Shown here: positions 1-7,884 of the stretch, piece after piece | How the letters are laid out: each line of letters starts with the position of its first letter | Position numbering within the stretch: position 1 is the stretch's first letter | DNA from: an uncultured Prevotella sp. | GTDB taxonomy: Bacteria; Bacteroidota; Bacteroidia; Bacteroidales; Bacteroidaceae | Direction: 5' to 3' | Length of the DNA: 46,063 nucleotides | NCBI GenBank assembly: GCA_900547005.1 | Contig: URER01000017.1 | Location: 1-46,063 of the forward strand | The notes under the pieces: model-generated | What the model saw: only the letters and a program-made list of their open reading frames with translations | Database searches by the model: none | Told to the model about the DNA's origin: nothing | Program-made: the position numbers and the translations under genes

Positions 1-179
1 TTCAGCGGTTTTCTTCTTTTTAATTCATACTATCACTCGAAATGTCGGATGAACCATAAATTTATATAAAAACACGAGATTATACACCGGCAGGATAAAG
101 AAAATTCTTTTTCTGATGAGGAAAGATAGCCTCTTTTTCTCAAAAAAGTGTGGAATGCACTGAAACTTCATAGCAAATA

Positions 180-735
180 GGAAAAACGCTTTCATTGTCA
201 GAAAATTTTACAAAATAAGTGCTGAAAAATTGACATATTTCCGACAAAATTTTCCGTGGCCGAAAATATCGCGAAATACAGCGTTTTAGGTAATTTTGAG
301 TTAAAAGTCTGATAGTCAAAGGGTTATCCGACAATTTGCTAAAATTAGCCGTTTTAGAAGGCGTTTTTGGTCCCGTGAAATTGCAACGGAGGCACTTTTG
401 CATTCTAACGGAGGCACTTTTGGGCTTCAACGGAGCCTTCGTTGCACTCCAAAAGTGGCTCAAACGGACTCTAAAAGTGCCTCCGTTGCAAGCTAATAAA
501 TGTTAAATTGACCAATTTTGCCATTTTCCCGTGTTTTTTAGGACGTGAATTTTGGGTGAAAATCGACCCGTTTTTTTTCTAACGGAGGCCGTTTTAGAAT
601 TTTGAGTTACGATTTTTGAGTTTTGAGTTTGGATTTTTGAGGTCGAAAATCATCGAAAATGAGTAACGGAGCCTATATTTAACAAAAGTTGACACGATTC
701 AAAATGTAAAGAAAATAGAAAATTAAATTTACATT
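180..735 (-). repeat. Dispersed ~550 bp palindrome-rich element, copy 1
   Basis: Read on the minus strand, this stretch aligns by eye from end to end with 39874-40420. Shared blocks come in the same order: a start resembling aatgtaaattt, the string gttaaatatagg, a run of caaaactcaaaa, the 20-mer on the plus strand at 576-595 (tttctaacggaggccgtttt), and ccgttttagaaggcgtt at 349-365. Inside lies a perfect 19 bp inverted repeat (381-399 and 473-491), with the unit aacggaggcactttt repeated between its arms. A 107-codon open frame on the minus strand (140-463) has low-complexity, unconvincing protein and I do not call it. No terminal inverted repeat or target duplication is obvious at the edges. 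Bases 1-179 hold nothing I can name. Confidence 0.75.
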
Positions 736-874
736 ATCGGGGCTGTTTTCTTCCCTATATCGAAGTGAGGATTGGGAATATTTAGGACACTATTGTGGGA
801 AAATTTTTATTTGGGCGATATTATAAATGGGGAATTTACTTAAGAGCAATCGTTGAAGTTTGAGAATTTTTCAT

Positions 875-882
875 TAACTTTG
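875..882 (+). promoter_or_regulatory. Promoter -7 box for the restriction-modification genes
   Basis: TAACTTTG matches the Bacteroidota -7 consensus TAnnTTTG. A TTG at 853-855 lies 19 bp upstream, the usual spacing for the -33 element. Transcription would start near 887 and give a leader of about 125 nt before the endonuclease start codon. Confidence 0.6.
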
Positions 883-883
883 C

Positions 884-1004
884 AATCAAAAGCGTTGCGC
901 TGACAAAGTACCATATAAGAGAAACCTATAATAAGATATTATAATATACTCCCTATAGACGCTAAGGTTTGGTCGCTTGTCAGCTTATGTGGGAGCTTTT
1001 GATT
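884..1004 (+). ncRNA. Candidate structured leader or small RNA before the R-M genes
   Basis: The paired segments are all nested: 884-893 with 995-1004 (10 bp), 899-906 with 977-984 (8 bp), 922-927 with 965-970 (6 bp), 926-930 with 954-958 (overlapping the previous pair by two bases) and a small terminal palindrome at 936-947. Together they would make a long interrupted rod. The closing stem ends 7 nt before the ATG at 1012 and is followed by a short T-rich run, so it could end transcription or shield the start codon. If the transcript starts near 887, part of the outermost stem would be missing. I recognise no known RNA family here. Confidence 0.4.
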
Positions 1005-1011
1005 TTAAGCT

Positions 1012-1758
1012 ATGCACAAATATAATCTCGGATTTATTTCGGATACGGATATCTATGAGTATGTCAAGAAAACCGTTGAGTCTTATAGGCGTGAGATAAC
1101 CTTATCGCAATTTAATGAGAATCTCGTCGACCCGATAAAACTCACCTTTGACACAAAGGTATATGGGAAAACTGTCAGGCAGACTATCGCCGATGAATGT
1201 TTTCGACAGATAGACAAGTCAAACACAAACAGAATAGGCTATTTTCATCAAAATCTGTTTAATCTTGCCGGAGATGGGTGGGTTGTGCCAAAAGAAGGTT
1301 TTGACGTTGAGAATGATGATAAGCATATATATGTTGAACTTAAGAATAAGCACAATACTATGAACTCTGCTTCTTCTCAAAAGACATATATGAAGATGCA
1401 AGCTAAGTTACTTGATGACGATCAGGCAATATGCTATCTCGTAGAGACGATATCAAAAAAATCGAAAGACGAGACATGGAGAATCACTCTTGATAAGAAA
1501 CCACGCGCTCATAACCGTATTCGGCGGATGTCTATGGATAAATTCTATGAACTTGTGTTTGGCGATTCGACGGCTTTTTATAAATTGTGTATGGCTCTAC
1601 CGTCCATTATAGAGGATGTGGTGAAAGATCATGAAGAGTTTGCTCTCAAGAATACAGTATATGAGGAACTTACAGAAGAACATTCTGATTTGTTGATTGC
1701 ATTGTATATGCTTGCATTCTCGACATACGATGGGTTTGGACAACTTGTGAATAAATAA
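1012..1758 (+). CDS. Type II restriction endonuclease, Eco47II-like
   Basis: The 248-residue protein resembles the Eco47II family (PF09553), enzymes that cut at GGNCC-type sites. The strongest cue is the segment GFDVENDD...YVELKNKHNTMNS at residues 97-119, which carries a PD-(D/E)xK-type core: Asp98 and Glu109-Leu-Lys111, with the conserved-looking KNKHNTMN following. It sits one base upstream of a cytosine-5 methyltransferase gene on the same strand, as expected of a restriction-modification pair. Base composition is more AT-rich than the envelope genes downstream, which fits acquisition by transfer. Recognition specificity cannot be read from the sequence; GGNCC is inferred from the family. 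Full length, with no visible lesion. Confidence 0.8.
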   Translation: MHKYNLGFISDTDIYEYVKKTVESYRREITLSQFNENLVDPIKLTFDTKVYGKTVRQTIADECFRQIDKSNTNRIGYFHQNLFNLAGDGWVVPKEGFDVENDDKHIYVELKNKHNTMNSASSQKTYMKMQAKLLDDDQAICYLVETISKKSKDETWRITLDKKPRAHNRIRRMSMDKFYELVFGDSTAFYKLCMALPSIIEDVVKDHEEFALKNTVYEELTEEHSDLLIALYMLAFSTYDGFGQLVNK

Positions 1759-1759
1759 T

Positions 1760-3121
1760 ATGTCGGCTCGTACAATTTCCTTAAATAATTTTTCCTATTT
1801 ACTCGGAGTATCCCGTGCAACTGTTGAGACATGGATTCGTTCTGGGAAATATCCTGTTCACATAGATAAGGACGGGAAGATCTTCTTTTATTTATCAGAT
1901 CTGACAAATGTACCAGAGATAAATTCAATGCTCACATCGAGATGGGATTTGGAGAAACTGTCTAAACCGATGGGGGTGTATACATCGGCAGAGTTATTTG
2001 CAGGAGGTGGCGGTCTTGCTCTCGGTATGGAAAAGGCAGGATTCCGTCATGTACTGCTGAATGAGTTTGAACATAATGCTTGTGATACACTGAGGCTTAA
2101 TCGCCCAAATTGGAACGTAATAGAAGGTGATATTCATGATATAGATTTCACGCCATATAGAAACAAGATAGATTTCCTTTCGGGAGGATTCCCTTGTCAG
2201 GCGTTTTCTTATGCGGGTAAGCGGTTGGGGTTTGAGGAAACAAGAGGAACCTTATTCTTCGAACTTGCAAGAGCTGTAAAAGAGATACAGCCTAAGGTTT
2301 TCCTTTGTGAGAATGTAAGAGGACTCTTTGAGCATGATAAAGGGAGGACGCTGCAAACAATAAAGGACGTTATAGCAGAGTTGGACTATACTTTGATTGA
2401 ACCTCGTATCCTTCGTGCAATACAATATGATGTACCTCAAAAAAGGGAACGTCTGATTCTGATTGCAATCAGGAATGACATTGCTCCATTCGTAAAATAT
2501 GAGTGGCCGGATGTCTCTACAGAAATAAGGACGCTTCGTGATGCTTTTTATGCAGGAAGCCTGTTCCCTTGTGATGTCCCATCGTCGCCTGGGCAGATTT
2601 ATCCGGAAGCTAAGAGAAAGGTGATGGAACTTGTTCCAGAAGGTGGGGATTGGAGAAATCTTCCGGATGATATTGCACGTGATTATATGAAAGGAAGTTA
2701 TAATCTTGGCGGAGGTAAGACAGGGATGGCTCGGCGTCTGTCTATGGATGAGCCGAGTCTTACACTTACATGTGCTCCTGCACAGAAGCAGACAGAGCGT
2801 TGCCACCCGATTGAAACACGTCCGTTAACAGTCCGTGAATATGCGCGTATCCAAACTTTTCCTGATGATTGGCTGTTTTGTGGCTCTTTGTCAGCCCAAT
2901 ACAAGCAAATCGGAAATGCTGTTCCTGTCAATTTGTCTTGGGCAATCGGCCGTTCGTTAATAAGGCTGTTCAATGAAATCTCAAGATGTGGATTCGTCAA
3001 TTTTAGCGATTTTGATGATGGTGTTAAGCATCGGACACGATTCCATGGCATTTTTGAAGGTATGGTATGCGAAAATATAGAGTCTTATGGAGATTCGGAA
3101 AGTGAAGGCGCAATGTCATAG
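1760..3121 (+). CDS. DNA cytosine-5 methyltransferase with N-terminal helix-turn-helix
   Basis: This 453-residue protein would protect host DNA by methylating cytosine in the site cut by the upstream endonuclease. Motifs appear in canonical order: motif I ELFAGGGGLALG near residue 78, motif IV GGFPCQAFS with catalytic Cys146, motif VI ENVRGL near 184, motif VIII QKRERL near 226, the target-recognition region, motif IX RPLTVREYARIQTFP, and motif X QIGNAVP. The first ~60 residues are extra: they read as a MerR/excisionase-like helix-turn-helix (SRATVETWIRSGKYP). Such fusions in other R-M systems let the methyltransferase repress its own or the endonuclease promoter; here that is inference. The start is one base after the endonuclease stop, implying translational coupling. 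Confidence 0.9.
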   Translation: MSARTISLNNFSYLLGVSRATVETWIRSGKYPVHIDKDGKIFFYLSDLTNVPEINSMLTSRWDLEKLSKPMGVYTSAELFAGGGGLALGMEKAGFRHVLLNEFEHNACDTLRLNRPNWNVIEGDIHDIDFTPYRNKIDFLSGGFPCQAFSYAGKRLGFEETRGTLFFELARAVKEIQPKVFLCENVRGLFEHDKGRTLQTIKDVIAELDYTLIEPRILRAIQYDVPQKRERLILIAIRNDIAPFVKYEWPDVSTEIRTLRDAFYAGSLFPCDVPSSPGQIYPEAKRKVMELVPEGGDWRNLPDDIARDYMKGSYNLGGGKTGMARRLSMDEPSLTLTCAPAQKQTERCHPIETRPLTVREYARIQTFPDDWLFCGSLSAQYKQIGNAVPVNLSWAIGRSLIRLFNEISRCGFVNFSDFDDGVKHRTRFHGIFEGMVCENIESYGDSESEGAMS

Positions 3122-3463
3122 TGTTTATGGCATTGTACTTTTGTTCTATAAGGTTGCAGCCATTTCTGCTAATCACTAATACGTATATAATTCGTTGGTC
3201 TTTTGCATTATTCATGATATTTTTGGATTGCCGGTATAGAGGCCGATTTCATGCCACGGTAGCAATCTTTAGGGAAATCCCTATATAAATTAGGAAAAAA
3301 ACGATGTGGACTATGATAAAAAACGGTATCTTTGTACCGTAGTAAGGTGATAAGGTCGCTATGCTTTCGGGCCGCTTCACTCTCAGGTTATGACGGCATA
3401 GCATATAGGCCGAAAGGCGATGAGGTAAGAACCGAAATAATAAGACATAAAACAACGAACGTT
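3122..3463. other. Gene-free leader region with promoter and interleaved inverted repeats
   Basis: A TATCTTTG box at 3327-3334 is a good promoter for the lipoprotein gene that starts at 3464. Downstream in the leader, two pairs of complementary segments interleave: 3358-3364 (gctatgc) with 3396-3402 (gcatagc), and 3364-3373 (ctttcgggcc) with 3408-3416 (ggccgaaag). Because the order is A-B-A'-B', they can form either a pseudoknot or two alternative hairpins. A second TAnnTTTG-like string (tacttttg) lies near 3136 with no gene close behind it. I see no gene in this stretch. Confidence 0.5.
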
Positions 3464-4291
3464 ATGAAGAAGTATTTGATAATCTCTGTGGGGGCGTTGA
3501 TGATGCTCAGCAGTTGCGGAACATACACTGGTAGCGGCGCATACGCTGGCAGCGGACTCGGAGCTATTCTCGGATCGGCTATCGGAGGAATCGCCGGCGG
3601 ACCGCGCGGGTCAGACCTCGGGACAATCATCGGTATGGCAGGTGGCGCGGCTGTCGGTGCGGCTATCGGTGCGCAGGCCGACCAAAAGGCTGCCGACGAG
3701 GTGCATGAGCATTATGAGCGCGTACAGGAACGCCGCGCGCAACGTGATGGTTATCAGTATGATGGCGGCAATGACACATATTATTCCCCTGACGTGGTAG
3801 TGGACGAGACTGGCAGCGGAGACGACCGCCTCTATGATTTCCATAGTTCTGATTATACAGGCAATTACAGCGCAGGCGTGCCTACGACCACGATGCCGGC
3901 TACATCGAGCGTTGACGAACTCGCATCGGGCTACAACTACACTCCCACTCTGGAGATTATGAATGCCCGTTTTGTTGACGACAATCAGGATGGAGTGCTG
4001 AGCGGAGACGAGACCGGTAAGATAATCTTCGAGATAAGAAACAATTCCAAGACAGCCGTCTACGATGTGCAGCCCTCCGTTGTCGAGGCAAACAACAACC
4101 GCCGCATCTATATCAGTCCGAGCATCCATGTGGAACGCATCGCTCCCGGTAGTGGTATCCGCTATACCGCGATGGTTAAGGCGCAGAAGAACATACGCAA
4201 TGGTGGTGCCCGTTTCTGCCTTTCCGTTCTTCATGGTGGCAAGAATATCAGCAAAGTAACCGAGTTTGCCATTCCGACTAAGCGCAGATAG
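3464..4291 (+). CDS. Glycine-zipper lipoprotein, function unknown
   Basis: The start at 3464 is preferred over an upstream in-frame ATG because it begins a clear lipoprotein signal (MKKYLIISVGALMMLSSC), with lipidation at Cys18. The mature protein opens with Gly/Ala/Ser-rich repeats (GSGLGAILGSAIGGIAGG, then GMAGGAAVGAAIGAQ), the GxxxG pattern of a glycine-zipper membrane-inserting helix pair seen in envelope lipoproteins. A charged helical stretch follows, then a linker, then a C-terminal ~110-residue beta-rich domain starting near TPTLEIMNARFVDDNQDG that looks like an immunoglobulin-type or calcium-binding fold. It stands alone after its own promoter. A role in the cell envelope is inference. 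Confidence 0.7.
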   Translation: MKKYLIISVGALMMLSSCGTYTGSGAYAGSGLGAILGSAIGGIAGGPRGSDLGTIIGMAGGAAVGAAIGAQADQKAADEVHEHYERVQERRAQRDGYQYDGGNDTYYSPDVVVDETGSGDDRLYDFHSSDYTGNYSAGVPTTTMPATSSVDELASGYNYTPTLEIMNARFVDDNQDGVLSGDETGKIIFEIRNNSKTAVYDVQPSVVEANNNRRIYISPSIHVERIAPGSGIRYTAMVKAQKNIRNGGARFCLSVLHGGKNISKVTEFAIPTKRR

Positions 4292-4325
4292 CGCGAAAAT
4301 GGCATTCTCGGGCTATCCGTTGCCC

Positions 4326-5048
4326 CTAAATCTCCTCCAAAGCAAAGTGCTGATAGTCCCTTATCAGAGTGTAGAGAAATTTCTCTTTCGGCGTGTTGTC
4401 GAATGGAATGTCGAGCAGAGAGTGTACCTTATTATATAATGTGTCAATGCGTTTGGTGCGTTCCGGGCCGTAGTCGGACGCGAGTGTGCGCCTGATTATC
4501 TCCACCTGATTGAGCGAAAGCTCAGCCGCCTGTTCATAGACCGGCGTGTAATTGTCGGAAAGGAAGGAGAACTCATCCAGCGAAACCTGCATATCATGAT
4601 AGTTGTCGAGCTTTATCACCATTGTGCCCGCCGCGAGGTCGCCTATGCGCTGGTGGTTCTTGCTTATCAGAATGACCAGTAAGCCGATGCCGCAGAAAAT
4701 GTCCAGCCCGAACAACAGCCATCGCATGAAGAATGAACCGATGGTGGGCGTCGTCCCGTCCTTATTCACCACCTTTATCTTTCTTATCCTTTTGCCCGGC
4801 GTTTGGCCTTTGTTGAACGTCTCCCAAAGGAACGTGTAGAACACCGCCGGCAGATAGACGGCAATGACAAACAGCACTTCAGCGTTGGTGTTGCCAAGAT
4901 TCAGCAATGAAATAATCTTGCCGATGCCGATGCTGTAGACAGCGATGATTGCATAGTCGGCCAGCCGCGCGATGATTCTGTCGCCTAAGCTCGCCGGTGT
5001 CTGGTTGATGCAGACAAACTGTCCTGTTATGATATTCGTTTCCGCCAT
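4326..5048 (-). CDS. RDD family membrane protein
   Basis: The start at 5048 gives a 240-residue protein; a longer upstream frame crosses the divergent promoter and is not used. The RDD family (PF06271) is marked by an early Arg and two Asp residues: here IIARLADYAIIAVYSIG near residue 25 supplies the Arg and Asp, followed by two more hydrophobic segments and RWLLFGLDIFCGIGLLVILIS before QRIGDLAAGTMVI. The last ~80 residues are soluble and Leu/Glu-rich. It is transcribed away from the SpoIIM-like gene. RDD and SpoIIM-like proteins frequently accompany MoxR/DUF58 clusters in this phylum; the transported or bound ligand is unknown. Confidence 0.85.
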   Translation of the reverse strand: MAETNIITGQFVCINQTPASLGDRIIARLADYAIIAVYSIGIGKIISLLNLGNTNAEVLFVIAVYLPAVFYTFLWETFNKGQTPGKRIRKIKVVNKDGTTPTIGSFFMRWLLFGLDIFCGIGLLVILISKNHQRIGDLAAGTMVIKLDNYHDMQVSLDEFSFLSDNYTPVYEQAAELSLNQVEIIRRTLASDYGPERTKRIDTLYNKVHSLLDIPFDNTPKEKFLYTLIRDYQHFALEEI

Positions 5049-5077
5049 AGCCCTTCTGATTAATAGCTGTATTGTTG

Positions 5078-5085
5078 CAAAATTA
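5078..5085 (-). promoter_or_regulatory. Promoter -7 box for the RDD gene
   Basis: On the minus strand this reads TAATTTTG, a match to TAnnTTTG, about 30 nt upstream of the start codon at 5048. Confidence 0.5.
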
Positions 5086-5158
5086 CGAAAAATATACAAG
5101 TAATTGGCAAAATGCGATAAAAACGTAATGAAATGATATAATATTCGAAAAAAATATG

Positions 5159-5166
5159 TAAGTTTG
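5159..5166 (+). promoter_or_regulatory. Promoter -7 box for the SpoIIM-like operon
   Basis: TAAGTTTG lies 11 nt upstream of the ATG at 5178, so the 5' untranslated leader would be only a few nucleotides. It is divergent from the RDD promoter about 75 bp away. Confidence 0.5.
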
Positions 5167-5177
5167 CAAATGACAAA

Positions 5178-6140
5178 ATGAAGGAAGTACAGTTTATACG
5201 CAGAAATATTGACCGCTGGAGAGAGACAGAGGAGGTTGTGGACAACGCTGTAGCGCAATCGCCCGATGTCCTCGCCGATGCGTATGTGGAACTCACTTCC
5301 GACCTCGCCTTCTCGCGGTCGCACTATCCCAACTCACGAATCACCATCTATCTGAATAATCTCGCATCTGCACTCCACAACGAGATATATCGCAACAAAC
5401 GCGAGAAATGGAGTCGCGTCATTACGTTCTGGACCCGCGAGGTCCCCGATGTGATGTGGGAGGCGCGCCGTCTGTTGCTCGCATCGTTTCTCATTTTCAT
5501 GGTGAGCGTACTCATCGGAGTCGTCTCTACGCTTGGCGACAGCGAGTTCCCGCGCGTTATCCTCGGCGACTACTACGTCGATATGACACTCGACAACATT
5601 AAGAAAGGCACGCCGATGGCTGTGTATGACGGCGATGCAGAGACCTCGATGTTCCTCGGAATTACTATAAACAACATACGAGTGTCGTTCTATGCCTTCG
5701 TCTCTGGCGTACTCACGAGCTTCATGCCAGCCTTCCTGCTGTTGCAGAACGGTATCATGTTCGGCTCGTTCGAGACCTTCTTCTATCAGCATGGACTGCT
5801 CGGCGAGTCGCTGCTTGCTGTGATGCTCCACGGCACACTCGAACTCTCGTCTATCGTTGTGGCCGGTGCCGCAGGATTGGCTATCGGCAATGGCTGGCTG
5901 TTTCCCGGCACTTACTCGCGCATCGTGTCGTTCCGGCGTGGTGCGAAACGCGGACTGAAGATAGTCGTAGGCACCGTCCCGCTGTTCGTATTGGCCGGTT
6001 TCATCGAGAGTTTCGTTACCAGGCACACCGATATTGGCGATATTTTCCGCCTTACGGTAATCACGTTGTCCGCACTGTTTGTCATCGGCTATTTCGTGGT
6101 GTTGCCTTATTTGCGAAACCGTAAACCGAAGTCTGCATGA
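5178..6140 (+). CDS. SpoIIM-like integral membrane protein
   Basis: This 320-residue protein has the layout of the SpoIIM/DUF95 family (PF01944): a charged N-terminal helical region (RRNIDRWRETEEVVDNA), then hydrophobic segments beginning near LLLASFLIFMVSVLIGVVSTL, a conserved-looking stretch NNIRVSFYAFVSGVLTS, a glycine-rich LLAVMLHGTLELSSIVVAGAAGLAIG segment, and two more membrane passes. In the family HGxxE is a hallmark, and HGTLE is present. It opens a run of envelope genes on the plus strand that ends with MoxR and DUF58. Despite the name, there is no sporulation here; a role in membrane remodelling or protein insertion is only inferred. Confidence 0.85.
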   Translation: MKEVQFIRRNIDRWRETEEVVDNAVAQSPDVLADAYVELTSDLAFSRSHYPNSRITIYLNNLASALHNEIYRNKREKWSRVITFWTREVPDVMWEARRLLLASFLIFMVSVLIGVVSTLGDSEFPRVILGDYYVDMTLDNIKKGTPMAVYDGDAETSMFLGITINNIRVSFYAFVSGVLTSFMPAFLLLQNGIMFGSFETFFYQHGLLGESLLAVMLHGTLELSSIVVAGAAGLAIGNGWLFPGTYSRIVSFRRGAKRGLKIVVGTVPLFVLAGFIESFVTRHTDIGDIFRLTVITLSALFVIGYFVVLPYLRNRKPKSA

Positions 6141-6223
6141 CAACCTTATTATATATGCATTCCATTAATTCCATAATTATCCCATAAAATCTCATTACTC
6201 AAATAATAAAATCAACAAAAACA

Positions 6224-7153
6224 ATGAGCAAGAAAATCATTCCCCTTTACAAAGAACGCGCTTTTGGCGAGAAAGTCTCAGCCACGTTCGATTTCCTGAC
6301 CGGACATATTAAGTTGTGGCTAAAGTGCTGCCTATATCTGTTCCTGCCCTTGAGCCTTGTCCAGGCCCTTGCGCTTAACGGTATGTTCGGCAGTATGACA
6401 AACCTCTCCGCTATGGAAGAAGTTGAAGCTGTGGGTGGCGATTACAGCGGAGTCATCACCTTCGTATTCTCATATCTCGGCTATATCTTCTTCATGGCAG
6501 TGGGCGGGCTTCTTATGTCAGCGTTCATCTACGCCATGATACGCTATTATCGTGATAACGACAACAGTCTCGAGGGCGTGACTTTGCGCGATATGGCTCC
6601 GCAGATAAAGGCAAATTTTTGGAGCGGACTGCGTGTCGGCCTGCTTCTTGTGGGGCTTCTCATTGTCTGGGGCGTGCTCGTTGCCGTTACAGCCATCACC
6701 GTGGTGTTGCCAATCCTGCTCATTGTGGCTCTTGTTGTTGCGTGCGTGCCTGCCTCACTGGCCATGCCTGTGCGTATGTTCGAGGACGACAATACCGCAT
6801 GGGGGACAGTGAAGCGCGCCTTCCGGCTTGGCTGGAACACGTGGGGCGGCACGTTCCTGCTGATGTTCGTTGTCGGGCTGATTGCCAACATCCTGCAAGG
6901 CATCTGTTCGGCACCGTGGTATATTGTATGGATTGTGAAGACGATATTCGAGGTTGACGGCTCGCACACGGAGATTACAGATGCCGGATGGTTCGGCTTC
7001 CTTTATTATATCTTTGCCGTACTACAGACATTCGGCACCTATCTCGCCATGTCTCTCAGCGTTACGGCATTGGCCTATCAGTATGGCAGTGCAGCCGAGA
7101 AGATGGATTCAGTGTCGGTGGACGAGGATATTGATAACTTCGAGAATATCTAA
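6224..7153 (+). CDS. Multi-pass membrane protein of the MoxR/DUF58 cluster
   Basis: A 309-residue protein that I cannot assign to a named family with confidence. It starts with a basic segment (MSKKIIPLYKERAFGEKVSATFDF), then at least five hydrophobic helices, with a strongly hydrophobic pair around VGLLLVGLLIVWGVLVAV and TVVLPILLIVALVVACVP. The motif WGTVKRAFRLGWNTWGGTFL between membrane helices resembles the repeating layout of large glycerophosphoryl or DUF4013-like membrane proteins. It follows the SpoIIM-like gene by 83 bp and precedes the DUF4129 gene. The C-terminal tail is acidic. Functionally it is best read as a partner in the same envelope system. Confidence 0.7.
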   Translation: MSKKIIPLYKERAFGEKVSATFDFLTGHIKLWLKCCLYLFLPLSLVQALALNGMFGSMTNLSAMEEVEAVGGDYSGVITFVFSYLGYIFFMAVGGLLMSAFIYAMIRYYRDNDNSLEGVTLRDMAPQIKANFWSGLRVGLLLVGLLIVWGVLVAVTAITVVLPILLIVALVVACVPASLAMPVRMFEDDNTAWGTVKRAFRLGWNTWGGTFLLMFVVGLIANILQGICSAPWYIVWIVKTIFEVDGSHTEITDAGWFGFLYYIFAVLQTFGTYLAMSLSVTALAYQYGSAAEKMDSVSVDEDIDNFENI

Positions 7154-7157
7154 AGAA

Positions 7158-7190
7158 AGCCCCTCCCGACCTCCCCAGGGGGAGGGGCCG
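7158..7190 (+). repeat. GC-rich palindrome after a stop codon (copy A)
   Basis: The segment gcccctccc at 7159-7167 pairs perfectly with gggaggggc at 7180-7188, with a 12 nt loop. It begins 5 nt after the stop at 7153. The layout matches four other copies in the window (22113, 25812, 31296, 31369). Confidence 0.7.
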
Positions 7191-7218
7191 AAATAGAAAG
7201 ATTGGTCTGAGTCTCAGC

Positions 7219-7270
7219 GAGAAATGCATCTCTCTCACCTCTCACCCCTCACCGCTTACCTCTCACCTTT
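7219..7270 (+). repeat. Pyrimidine-rich ctcacct-type tandem repeat
   Basis: Degenerate tandem units of ctcaccc/ctcacct fill the space just before the DUF4129 start codon at 7282. A similar tract of cacaacct units occurs at 39827-39873. It may be a simple-sequence remnant; no function is visible. Confidence 0.5.
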
Positions 7271-7281
7271 AATAAAAAACA

Positions 7282-7884
7282 ATGACAGACACCCTCACTT
7301 GCGACACCACGCTCCTGATGCAGTTCCGGAGCGATGAGGCTTTCAACTACGGCAAAGAATTGCAAGGTCCGCAGAAGAGCCTTTTGGAATGGATTGGCGA
7401 CGTTATTGCCGGTTTCATCGATGAAATCATAGGCAATACCTTCGGCAACGACAGCCTGCGCCCGTTGTTCGCCTGTGTCGCGGTGGTTCTGTTCGTGCTG
7501 GTTATCTATCTGATTTACCGCTACAAACCCGGACTTTTCGGATTTGAAGGCCGTACTTCTATGGAATATACCGTGACGGAGGATACCATATATGGCATCG
7601 ATTTCGATGCAGAGATAGCGCGCGCCCTTGCTCTCGGCAACTACAACGAGGCGGCGCGGATGGTGTATCTGCAAACACTCAGGTGGCTGTCAGACAACAA
7701 CAAGATTAATTGGCAGATATATAAGACGCCTACCCAATATCTCAGGGAACTTAATATGCCGCAGTTCCGCAAGCTCACCAACACGTTCGTCCGTGTGCGT
7801 TACGGCAACTATGCGGCTACGGAAGATACAGTTTCCGCCATGCAGGTGTTGCAGGGGGCTATCGAGGAAGGAGGCGGCGCATGA
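7282..7884 (+). CDS. DUF4129-like membrane protein
   Basis: This 200-residue protein has one strong transmembrane segment (FACVAVVLFVLVIYLIYRY, residues ~68-86) followed by a cytosolic helical domain of about 100 residues (AEIARALALGNYNEAARMVYLQTLRWLSDN) typical of the DUF4129 domain, which in transglutaminase-like membrane proteins forms the C-terminal tail. In compact Bacteroidota MoxR clusters it stands alone, as here. Its last codons overlap the start of the DUF4350 gene by 4 bp (ATGA), so the two are translationally coupled. The upstream spacer (7154-7281) carries two types of repeat. Biochemical role is not known. Confidence 0.75.
   Translation: MTDTLTCDTTLLMQFRSDEAFNYGKELQGPQKSLLEWIGDVIAGFIDEIIGNTFGNDSLRPLFACVAVVLFVLVIYLIYRYKPGLFGFEGRTSMEYTVTEDTIYGIDFDAEIARALALGNYNEAARMVYLQTLRWLSDNNKINWQIYKTPTQYLRELNMPQFRKLTNTFVRVRYGNYAATEDTVSAMQVLQGAIEEGGGA

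Noticed and set aside
140..463. A 107-codon open frame on the minus strand inside the dispersed element
   Set aside because: Low-complexity protein rich in Lys/Ser/Phe, no recognisable domain, no promoter, and the homologous copy at 39874-40420 does not keep the frame.
5178..6140. SpoIIM-like gene taken as evidence of sporulation
   Set aside because: The family is widespread in non-sporulating bacteria and there are no other sporulation genes here.
5334..6143. A 269-codon open frame opposite the SpoIIM-like gene
   Set aside because: Antisense to a well-supported membrane protein; composition is His/Arg/Glu-rich as expected from the complementary strand, with no signal or family.
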